Origin: Gordonia sp. (in: high G+C Gram-positive bacteria)
Lineage (GTDB): Bacteria; Actinomycetota; Actinomycetes; Mycobacteriales; Mycobacteriaceae
Direction: 5' to 3'
Assembly: GCA_030152405.1 (NCBI GenBank)
Contig: JASLJL010000019.1
Location: 1-7,410, forward strand
Length of the DNA: 7,410 nt
The notes under the pieces were generated by a model that was given only the letters and a program-made list of their open reading frames with translations, had not been told where the DNA came from and ran no database searches. Position 1 is the first letter of the stretch; every line of letters begins with the position of its first letter. Both the position numbers and the translations under genes were made by a program. This document shows, piece by piece, positions 1-4,573 of the stretch.

Positions 1-91
1 AGGCGGGCGCGGCCTCCTGCTCGGTGCCGCAAGCGGAGAGCGCGACCACGAGGGCTGCGCCGACGGCGGTGATCGCGTGAAGTCGCCTCAT
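1..91 (-). CDS. Lipoprotein N-terminus, partial at left edge
   Basis: The minus strand from the ATG at 91 encodes a typical lipoprotein leader: a short basic start (MRRLH), a hydrophobic stretch of about 12 residues, then the lipobox LSAC with the lipidated cysteine at residue 21. After it comes a Gly/Thr/Glu/Gln/Ala-rich linker (GTEQEAAPA) that runs off the window. The product should be exported by Sec, lipidated and anchored on the outer face of the cytoplasmic membrane. Only about 30 codons are visible, so the function cannot be named; substrate-binding proteins and small hypothetical lipoproteins both start this way. A GGAG lies only 2 bases before the ATG, closer than usual, so the start is supported mainly by the leader itself. 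A good -10 box lies about 100 bp upstream. Confidence 0.8.
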   Translation of the reverse strand, partial: MRRLHAITAVGAALVVALSACGTEQEAAPA

Positions 92-190
92 GGCTCCGGC
101 TTTCTCGGGCGATGTCGTCGGCGGGCGAGGGGCGGCCCGTCAGGCGGTTGGCCGTTCGCACCTGGACATCGATGGATGTGATCGGCGGTG

Positions 191-196
191 ACTATA
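191..196 (-). promoter_or_regulatory. Candidate -10 box (TATAGT) for the left-edge lipoprotein
   Basis: Read on the minus strand, TATAGT matches the TANNNT actinobacterial -10 consensus and is AT-rich in a GC-rich setting. No convincing -35 is present 16-18 bases upstream, which is common in this group. Initiation near 184 would give a 5' leader of about 93 nt before the ATG at 91. The same stretch also shows a small dyad (ACATC-GATG-GATGT). Nothing else is evident between 92 and 266. Confidence 0.4.
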
Positions 197-266
197 CCCG
201 CCTGATCTGCGATTTCGGTTGTTCGGGCCAATCCCGTGCCACACGCTCAGTGGGTCGCAATGGAAG

Positions 267-313
267 ACGGCGCAGGCCAGAAAGTGCTTCTGACCTGCGT
301 CGCAGTGGAGCCG
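267..313. repeat. Direct repeat, left copy (att-like; tRNA 3' end plus hairpin)
   Basis: These 47 bp match 1534-1580 at 45 positions; the differences are at 270 and 277. The copy contains the reverse complement of the tRNA-Thr 3' terminus (CCA, discriminator base and the last 4 acceptor-stem bases) followed on the minus strand by the terminator hairpin. The remaining tRNA body is absent: identity stops after 313. The change at 277 puts a C-A mismatch in the hairpin stem and the change at 270 makes a G-T pair, so the hairpin is weaker than in the right copy. The arrangement fits the attachment-site scar of an element integrated at the tRNA 3' end. Confidence 0.85.
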
Positions 314-321
314 TCCGACTT

Positions 322-357
322 ACGCCTCCGGCCTCACTTCGAGGTCGGGGGCGTTTT
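322..357 (+). terminator. Strong rho-independent terminator inside the element
   Basis: A 14-bp stem with two G-T pairs (arms ACGCCTCCGGCCTC and GAGGTCGGGGGCGT) closes a 5-base loop, ACTTC, and runs into TTTT on the plus strand. It begins 9 bp inside the left att-like repeat. No plus-strand gene now reads into it, so it appears to be inherited from a transcription unit that ended across the attachment site in the parent element. GC-rich stems of this kind are common between actinophage genes, which is family knowledge rather than a match I could test. Confidence 0.7.
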
Positions 358-364
358 GGCGTTG

Positions 365-383
365 AAAGGAGGTCACCTGTGTG
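365..383 (+). promoter_or_regulatory. Consensus Shine-Dalgarno with orphan GTG start codons
   Basis: AAAGGAGGT at 365-373 is fully complementary to the 3' end of 16S rRNA. Two GTG codons follow, at 379 and 381, both at good spacing. The first reads only 7 codons before TAG at 400; the second reads 34 codons (beginning MFASARLASALRES) to a stop at 483-485 and runs antisense into the end of the lipoprotein gene. A maximal ribosome site directly after a terminator, with no proper gene behind it, suggests the start of a plus-strand gene whose body was deleted. The join probably lies near 385-405. A very small functional ORF is possible but unsupported. Confidence 0.55.
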
Positions 384-402
384 TTCGCCTCAGCTCGGTT
401 AG

Positions 403-978
403 CTAGTGCCCTTCGAGAATCTTTCCCACGGTATCCCACAGTTCGTCCTGGTCGATTGACCCCTGCGGATACCCGATCTGAATGAATACTCGATCTGAGT
501 CGAGTGACCAGACTTGAGTTTCGTCGTCCTTACGAGTGGTGAATGCGAATTCGCCTAGCCTTTCGCGATCCCGTTCTGGCACCCGAGCCACCGTAAACAT
601 CGGTGCTCGATAGATCGCATTCTGATTGTCGAAATCCGCAGAATTGACTGGGCGTGTCCGCTGAACAGCCCGAATCCAGGCAGTCTGTCCATACAGCTCG
701 CCAGTCCCGTGCATGTTGACGCATATAAGAGTTGTCGCCTCGATGTCCTCCTCGTTGCACTGACGTAGATATGGTGAGAGGTGTTCTATGCCCGCAGGGA
801 CCACCTTTCTTACCTCCTCGTTTGTCCATGGAGTGCCTGAGCTTGCACGTACTGAAGACATCGATGCTCCATTTTCAGATTTCTGGTGTTCGTCCGACGT
901 TGACGAACAAGACGATGCAGCTACCGCGATTGTGGATGCAATTGCGACTATCGCAAGGCTGCGCTTCATGATTATCAT
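403..978 (-). CDS. Predicted lipoprotein, hypothetical, within the tRNA-bounded element
   Basis: This is a 191-residue protein. The ATG at 978 is preferred because AAAAGG lies 5 bases before it; the ATG at 969 (MKRS) is an alternative. The leader has basic residues (MKRS), a hydrophobic run (LAIVAIASTIAVAA) and a lipobox ending AASSC at Cys24, then a polar low-complexity linker to about residue 48. The mature domain (about 50-191) is mixed, with two cysteines at 74 and 86 that could pair, several Trp and Tyr residues and an acidic C-terminus. No transmembrane segment follows the leader. I do not recognise the family. Its base composition is well below that of the chromosomal neighbours and it is the only intact gene in the element, so it is probably cargo. 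The reading frame stays open upstream to 1497, but that part overlaps the remnant gene and has no lipoprotein character. Confidence 0.72.
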   Translation of the reverse strand: MIIMKRSLAIVAIASTIAVAASSCSSTSDEHQKSENGASMSSVRASSGTPWTNEEVRKVVPAGIEHLSPYLRQCNEEDIEATTLICVNMHGTGELYGQTAWIRAVQRTRPVNSADFDNQNAIYRAPMFTVARVPERDRERLGEFAFTTRKDDETQVWSLDSDRVFIQIGYPQGSIDQDELWDTVGKILEGH

Positions 979-1278
979 TCTAACCTTTTCAACGCGAAGC
1001 GCCGCTCGAGGGGAATGCGGTAATAATATCGCCATTCCGGTCCGAGACGAGAATGTTTGACTAGAACGAGTATTCTGTGAGCTCGCCTGTGCGCTTGTCA
1101 TGGAGGTGGTTCGGCGCGAATAGTGCAGTGTCGCGCCGTGACCTTCTTTCTTCGGCTCGTGCCTTTCGGTCACTTCGGGATTGAGGAGGGTCTCTCTGAT
1201 GGGCACATGCATCAAGTCCATCCACTTGTCCCTGGACATGTTCGCCATCGCCTCAGTCGAAGCAGGCTCACGACCACG
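979..1278. other. Non-coding stretch between lipoprotein and remnant gene
   Basis: No credible gene is seen here. The minus-strand frame of the lipoprotein is open throughout, and the part around 1130-1250 has a protein-like composition (helical, with Met, Trp and Lys), so it may be a decayed tail of the remnant gene at 1279-1469 or of another deleted gene. The part nearest the lipoprotein (979-1110) is AT-rich for this genome and holds the candidate promoter and dyad at 1012-1051. Small plus-strand open frames here have no recognisable features. Confidence 0.5.
1012..1051 (-). promoter_or_regulatory. Candidate promoter with dyad upstream of the element lipoprotein
   Basis: On the minus strand TATTAT (1023-1028) is the best -10 candidate; a weak -35 (CTCGTC, 1046-1051) sits 17 bp upstream. 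Initiation near 1017 would give a leader of about 39 nt. The -10 lies in the AT-rich centre of an inverted repeat with arms GGAATG (1012-1017) and CATTCC (1033-1038), extendable by 2-3 pairs with one bulged base. A dyad centred on the -10 could be a repressor operator, as expected for a lysogeny-expressed gene, but the repeat is short. Confidence 0.3.
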
Positions 1279-1469
1279 AGCCGCGACGGTCGCATGGCCC
1301 ATCTGTCCCCGGCCCCGACACATCGCGGCGACGGGTAGATCCCGGTGTAGATTGAACAGCTTGTCGGCATTGTTGAGACCTGCGCCGACCCGTCCTCTAG
1401 CGAGAGGGCGGTGGCGGAGTCTGTAGCCAGGACGATTCCGTCGAATGTCTTGACCAGGGCAGTGACCAT
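1279..1469 (-). pseudogene. Frameshifted remnant of a proteasome-like (Ntn-fold) protein
   Basis: From the ATG at 1469 the first 31 codons read MVTALVKTFDGIVLATDSAT and on to GSAQV. DGIVLATDS resembles the first strands of proteasome beta-like Ntn-fold proteins (compare DGVVLAADS). That frame then loses sense and stops near 1212. A shift of one base at 1375-1376 restores a family-like continuation, NNADKLFNLHRDLPVAAM, then a Gly-rich segment GRGQMGHATVAA, to about 1279. I infer a one-base deletion in a Tyr codon (V-Y-N-N). After about 60 residues the resemblance ends, so the rest of the gene was deleted or replaced. The family is recalled from memory, not searched. A sequencing error could explain the shift but not the missing C-terminal part. 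Confidence 0.5.
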
Positions 1470-1533
1470 CGTGCGGTCGCCGTGCTCGACGAATCACGCG
1501 TCGTGAGTGCTGGATCGAGCCGCCTGAATAGAA

Positions 1534-1580
1534 ACGACGCAGGTCAGAAAGTGCTTCTGACCTGCGTCGCAGTGGAGCCG
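1534..1580. repeat. Direct repeat, right copy (att-like; at the intact tRNA-Thr)
   Basis: This is the partner of 267-313, offset by 1267 bp and identical at 45 of 47 positions. It covers the tRNA-Thr 3' end (1573-1580) and the whole terminator hairpin. The match starts 1 base outside the hairpin stem and ends 8 bases inside the tRNA, so most of the shared core lies downstream of the tRNA rather than within its T-arm. A further 9-bp echo of the tRNA acceptor end (GAGCCGCCT) occurs at 1517-1525; this short match may be chance. Confidence 0.85.
1535..1569 (-). terminator. Terminator of tRNA-Thr
   Basis: A perfect 15-bp stem (arms CGACGCAGGTCAGAA and TTCTGACCTGCGTCG) closes a 5-base loop. On the minus strand it begins 3 bases after the encoded CCA and is followed by TTTCTATT, a moderate U-tract. 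It ends the tRNA transcript and should also shield the element's remnant gene, whose ATG lies 66 bp beyond. Confidence 0.85.
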
Positions 1581-1648
1581 CCTAGGAGAATCGAACTCCT
1601 GACCTAGTCATTACGAGTGACTCGCTCTACCGACTGAGCTAAGGCGGC
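1573..1648 (-). tRNA. tRNA-Thr (anticodon CGU)
   Basis: The minus strand folds into a complete 76-nt cloverleaf. The acceptor stem GCCGCCT pairs with AGGCGGC, the D-arm GCTC with GAGC, and the anticodon stem AGTCA with TGACT around the loop CTCGTAA. The T-arm AGGAG/CTCCT encloses TTCGATT. The discriminator is U and CCA is encoded. Loop positions 34-36 read CGU, which decodes the threonine codon ACG. The gene is intact despite having served as an integration target. Confidence 0.97.
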
Positions 1649-1676
1649 GTGCCGCCCATGACAGGCAGCGGAGACG

Positions 1677-1706
1677 ATGCTACCGAGTCGATGGGCTCAG
1701 GAGCAA
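1677..1706 (-). promoter_or_regulatory. Candidate tRNA-Thr promoter
   Basis: On the minus strand TTGCTC (1701-1706) and TAGCAT (1677-1682) are 18 bp apart, giving a sigma-70-type -35/-10 pair. Initiation near 1670 leaves a 5' leader of about 22 nt before the mature tRNA at 1648. The element lies in the short gap between the acetyltransferase stop and the tRNA. Confidence 0.55.
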
Positions 1707-1716
1707 AACGGGGTCG

Positions 1717-2571
1717 TCACGAGTCGGACGACGAGCGTCGAGCGGTCTCGATGTCGACCAGTGCGGCGGCGTCGTCGGAGGTCAGGGCGATGCCGAAGAT
1801 TCTGGCGAGAACATCGGGAACCGCGGATGCGGAAATGGTGCGCGACTCGGCAGAACCGTCTGGCCGGACAGTTGTCAGCGTGTCGCCGTCGAGGGTGTGG
1901 TGCTCGTCGACGGTGAATCGTTGGACGAACGGTCGCGTCACGAACGGCGACCGCGGTGACGTGGAGACGAAGTGATTGCCGACTCGGTAGTCGATCGGAT
2001 TCTGCGGAGCGAGCGTGAACACGTGGCGGTCGATCCAGTCGCCGTCGAACTGGTGCAGGGTCCACGCGTCCGTGCCGAACAGGTCGTCGACGGGCGACGA
2101 CGACAGCCGGAACCGCCAGCCGTCTTGGTCGACGTCGGCGCCGGAGACCAGGGGGATCGGCTCCAACGGGCCGCGCCCGAAGCCGACGTCGACAAGGAAG
2201 CGGTCGCCGTGCACTTCGACGACGATCAGGGCGTGCGTCGCCGGTCGGGTCCGCCAGTCGGCGCCGAGCGTCACCCTCCCGATGACGGGAGTGAAGGTGA
2301 AGCCGATGCGTTCGAGGACGGCGGCGAACACGCCGACGTGCTCGAAGCAGTAGCCTCCGCGCCGTGAGGTGATCATCTAGTGATGGACCGTGTCCAGGTC
2401 TAGAGGGATGCCGCGGCCGAGGATGATCTCCAGGTTCTCGAACGGGATCGTCGTCGTGTGCAGGCGGTGCAGTCGACGGAGGGTCTCGACGGTCGGCGAC
2501 GGCCTGTCGTCGAAGCCGACCCGGTCGAGGTACGCCGCCAGGTCGAGGTCGTCTCCACTCCACAGTCCCAT
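1717..2571 (-). pseudogene. nat: Arylamine N-acetyltransferase, interrupted by an in-frame amber stop
   Basis: The family transfers acetyl from acetyl-CoA to arylamines and hydrazines through a cysteine thioester in the cytoplasm. From the ATG at 2571, 64 codons carry N-terminal family motifs, including IPFENLEI and GRGIPLDLD. Then comes TAG at 2377-2379, followed without a frame change by 219 intact codons. Counting through the stop, the length (284) is usual for the family and the triad is present: Cys75 in RRGGYCFEH, His113 in PATHALIV and Asp128 in FLVDVGFG. An ATG directly follows the TAG and could restart translation, but it has no Shine-Dalgarno and the product would lack the first part of the N-terminal helical domain. 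No other damage is visible, so this is a recent nonsense mutation, a sequencing error or a recoded stop. The gene sits 40 bp after the malic enzyme and is probably cotranscribed with it. Confidence 0.88.
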
Positions 2572-2583
2572 GGCGCCATTCTG

Positions 2584-2610
2584 CCCGTCGGGACCGTGGA
2601 GTGCGACGGG
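2584..2610 (-). terminator. Weak hairpin between malic enzyme and acetyltransferase
   Basis: On the minus strand CCCGTCG and CGACGGG form a 7-bp stem around a 13-base loop, starting 1 base after the malic enzyme stop codon and ending 12 bases before the acetyltransferase ATG. There is no U-tract. It may stabilise the upstream mRNA end or reduce read-through into the second gene rather than act as a full terminator. Confidence 0.3.
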
Positions 2611-2611
2611 G

Positions 2612-3793
2612 TTACTTGGTGACGCCCTCGGTGCGGGCTGCGTCGGCGACGGCCTTGGCCACTGCGGGTGCGACACGCGGATCGAGCGGACTCGGCACGA
2701 TGTGATCCGCGGCGAGATCGTCGCCGACCACTCCGAAGATCGCGTCGGCCGCGGCGATCTTCATGCCTTCGGTGATGCGGGTCGCGTCGGCGTCGAGGGC
2801 ACCGGCGAAGACGCCGGGGAAGGCCAGGACGTTGTTGATCTGGTTGGGGAAGTCGCTACGGCCCGTCGCGACCACGGCGGCGTGCTCGGCCGCCACGTCC
2901 GGGTGGATCTCCGGATCGGGGTTCGATAGCGCGAAGACGATCGCGTCGTCGTTCATCGAGGCGATGTAGGCCTCATCGATCAGACCTGCGGAGACGCCGA
3001 GGAAGACGTCGGCGCCCGCCAGTGCCTCGGCCGCGCCGCCGACCAGGCCTCGCGGATTGCTCCACGACGCGAGTTCGGTCTTGAAATCGTTCAGGTCGCC
3101 GCGGTGAGACCCGACGATGCCCTTCGAGTCGAGGACCACGATGTCGGGAACGCCAGCCGCGCGGAGGATGTTCGCGCACGCGACGCCTGCCGCGCCGGCA
3201 CCCGAGATCACGATCTTGAGCGTCGCGACATCCTTGCCGAGGTGCGTCACCGCGCCCTTCAGCGCGGCGAGGACGACGATCGCCGTGCCGTGCTGGTCGT
3301 CGTGCATCACCGGGCAGTCGAGAGCCTCGACGACGCGCCGTTCGATCTCGAAACACCGGGGCGCCGAGATGTCCTCGAGATTCACCGCTCCGAAGCTCGG
3401 TCGCAGTCGGATCAAGGTCTCGACGATCTCGTCGGGATCGGTGGTGTCGAGGACGAGGGGGATCGAGTTGAGGCCGGCGAAGGTGCGGAACAGCGCGGAC
3501 TTGCCCTCCATGACCGGCAACGATGCGCGCGGACCGATGTCGCCGAGGCCGAGGACGGCGGTGCCGTCGGAGACGACCGCCACCAGTCGCTTGGTCCACG
3601 TGTACTGATCGACGAGTGCCGCGTCCTTCGCGATCGCGCGCGACACCTGCGCGACCCCCGGCGTGTAGGCGATCGAGAGGTCGCGCTGCGTGTCGATCGG
3701 TGACCGCAACTCCACCGACAGCTTCCCGCCCTCATGCGAGCGGAAGATCTCCTCATCGGTGATCGACGCCGTCTGCTCGTTCACGTTGGTCAC
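2612..3793 (-). CDS. Malic enzyme, short bacterial type (NAD(P)-dependent)
   Basis: It oxidatively decarboxylates malate to pyruvate and CO2, linking the TCA cycle to pyruvate and reducing power in the cytoplasm. The GTG at 3793 is chosen because AGGAG lies 5 bases before it; the GTG at 3799 would overlap that site. The 393-residue length suits the short form lacking a phosphotransacetylase-like tail. Visible motifs are IAYTPGVA with the catalytic Tyr43, EGKSALF with Lys98, metal ligands Glu140-Asp141 in NLEDISAP, and HDDQHGTA with Asp165/166. The Rossmann loop GAGAAG is at 198-203, and SNPDPEIHP and NQINNVLAFPGVFAGAL follow near 290-332. Asp222 ends the second Rossmann strand, but this alone does not settle NAD versus NADP use. 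It is divergent from a GntR-MFS operon and is followed by the acetyltransferase gene. Confidence 0.95.
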   Translation of the reverse strand: MTNVNEQTASITDEEIFRSHEGGKLSVELRSPIDTQRDLSIAYTPGVAQVSRAIAKDAALVDQYTWTKRLVAVVSDGTAVLGLGDIGPRASLPVMEGKSALFRTFAGLNSIPLVLDTTDPDEIVETLIRLRPSFGAVNLEDISAPRCFEIERRVVEALDCPVMHDDQHGTAIVVLAALKGAVTHLGKDVATLKIVISGAGAAGVACANILRAAGVPDIVVLDSKGIVGSHRGDLNDFKTELASWSNPRGLVGGAAEALAGADVFLGVSAGLIDEAYIASMNDDAIVFALSNPDPEIHPDVAAEHAAVVATGRSDFPNQINNVLAFPGVFAGALDADATRITEGMKIAAADAIFGVVGDDLAADHIVPSPLDPRVAPAVAKAVADAARTEGVTK

Positions 3794-3928
3794 GGTCACT
3801 CCTATGTCTCCGGCCGGGTACCGGCCTGAATCGTCTCCGGCGCCGACTCGACGACGCTGCGCGTTCACGATATGCCGAAACCCGGGCCGTGGTGTCGCAG
3901 CCTGCAGGGAAGCGCTAAGATCTATCTT
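3794..3928. promoter_or_regulatory. Divergent promoter region with two operator-like dyads
   Basis: This gap drives the malic enzyme leftward and the GntR regulator rightward. Rightward, TAAGAT (3916-3921) is a good -10 and would start transcription at about 3928-3929, on the regulator's GTG codon. Leftward, TATCGT (minus strand, 3867-3872) is a weak -10 candidate. Dyad 1, AAGAT-CT-ATCTT at 3917-3928, covers the rightward -10 and start point, a natural place for autorepression. Dyad 2, GGCCGG-GTA-CCGGCC at 3812-3826, lies 18 bp before the malic enzyme GTG. The 9-mer GTCTCCGGC occurs twice, at 3806-3814 and 3833-3841. Neither dyad has been matched to a known FCD-GntR site. Confidence 0.5.
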
Positions 3929-4573
3929 GTGTCTATGACGTATTCAGCTGCTGACCGGGTGTACGCGGAGGTGAAGGAGCTCATCCTCACCAGCGAACTG
4001 GCCGGTGGAGAGCTCATCAGCGAAGGTGAGATCGCCGAAAGGTGCGACGTGAGCCGCACACCGGTGCGCGAGGCCTTCCTCCGCCTGTCGGCCGAGGGCT
4101 GGATGCGCCTCTACCCGAAACGAGGCGCGCTCATCGTGCCCGTCGGCGAACGCGAAGCCCGCGACGTCCTTGACGCCCGCATCCTCATCGAGACGCATGC
4201 CGTCGAGTCCGTCGTCGCGCGCCCGCTCGACCGTGACGAGTTGATCGGTCGGCTGAGGGACAACCTCGAACGTCACCGCGCCGCACAGCCGGACGACGCC
4301 GCGGAGTTCGCGCGCCTCGACGCCGAGTTCCATCAGCTGATCGTCGCCTCAGGCGACAACGCCCTGCTGGCCGATCTCTACGTGTCGCTCGGCGAACGTC
4401 AGCGACGGATGACCGCGACTCGGCTGGGTCGTGGGGGAGCGGTCGTCCAGCGCATCTTCGACGACCACGCCGAACTCATCTCAGTCATCTCCGACGCCGA
4501 CCCGGGCCGGTTCGCCGAACAACTGGTCGCGCACCTCACCGGCGTCCACGATCTGCCTGGAGCCGCCCGATGA
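3929..4573 (+). CDS. GntR-family transcriptional regulator, FCD subfamily
   Basis: This DNA-binding regulator should respond to a small ligand, often a carboxylate in this subfamily. The winged helix is at about residues 8-75, with the diagnostic SEGEIAERCDVSRTPVREAF helix-turn-helix at 31-50 and a wing near PKRGALIV. The C-terminal all-helical FCD domain keeps the usual metal ligands: Asp131 and His135 (DAEFH), His180 (DDHAEL) and His202 (AHLTGVH). The GTG at 3929 is chosen because TAAGAT lies 7 bases upstream and no Shine-Dalgarno is seen, which points to a leaderless transcript; the ATG at 3935 is a close alternative. The stop overlaps the start of the MFS gene by 4 bp, so the two are coupled, and the regulator probably controls the transporter and itself. 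Control of the divergent malic enzyme is inferred. Confidence 0.92.
   Translation: MSMTYSAADRVYAEVKELILTSELAGGELISEGEIAERCDVSRTPVREAFLRLSAEGWMRLYPKRGALIVPVGEREARDVLDARILIETHAVESVVARPLDRDELIGRLRDNLERHRAAQPDDAAEFARLDAEFHQLIVASGDNALLADLYVSLGERQRRMTATRLGRGGAVVQRIFDDHAELISVISDADPGRFAEQLVAHLTGVHDLPGAAR

Larger units (their letters stand above)
314..1580. mobile_element. Remnant of a tRNA-Thr-integrated element (phage or island)
   Basis: The 47-bp repeats at 267-313 and 1534-1580 define a 1267-bp unit next to an intact tRNA-Thr. Recombination between them would rejoin the tRNA to the left hairpin copy, the reconstitution expected for tRNA-targeted integration. The interior differs in base composition: sampled 60-bp lines hold 47-53% GC against about 77% in a line of the neighbouring acetyltransferase. 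It contains a strong plus-strand terminator, a perfect Shine-Dalgarno with an orphan start, a predicted lipoprotein and a frameshifted gene remnant. No integrase, excisionase or structural gene is present, so it is probably immobile by itself. The identity of the parent element (prophage, satellite or ICE) is an inference; the phage-like signals near 322-383 favour a phage. Confidence 0.7.

Noticed and set aside
314..400. A second, decayed tRNA after the left hairpin copy
   Set aside because: Beyond the last 8 tRNA bases no T-arm, anticodon arm or D-arm can be aligned; the sequence is instead a terminator hairpin.
112..402. A 96-codon plus-strand frame across the left repeat and terminator
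   Set aside because: It runs through the att-like hairpin and the terminator, has an Arg-rich shadow-like composition and shows no ribosome site at its start.
403..1497. One 364-codon minus-strand frame read as a single protein
   Set aside because: The upstream half overlaps a frameshifted gene remnant and non-coding DNA, while a clear lipoprotein leader with a ribosome site begins at 978. The long frame appears to be open by chance.
1517..1525. A third att-like fragment (9-bp echo of the tRNA acceptor end)
   Set aside because: Nine matching bases in GC-rich DNA with no flanking identity can arise by chance.
2377..2379. Programmed recoding of the amber codon (for example pyrrolysine)
   Set aside because: No recoding structure or accessory gene is visible, and a plain nonsense mutation or read error explains it more simply.
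1697..2563. A 288-codon minus-strand frame over the acetyltransferase that avoids the amber stop
   Set aside because: It is almost entirely Arg/Pro/His-rich, with no family motif; the real frame carries the catalytic triad on either side of the stop.
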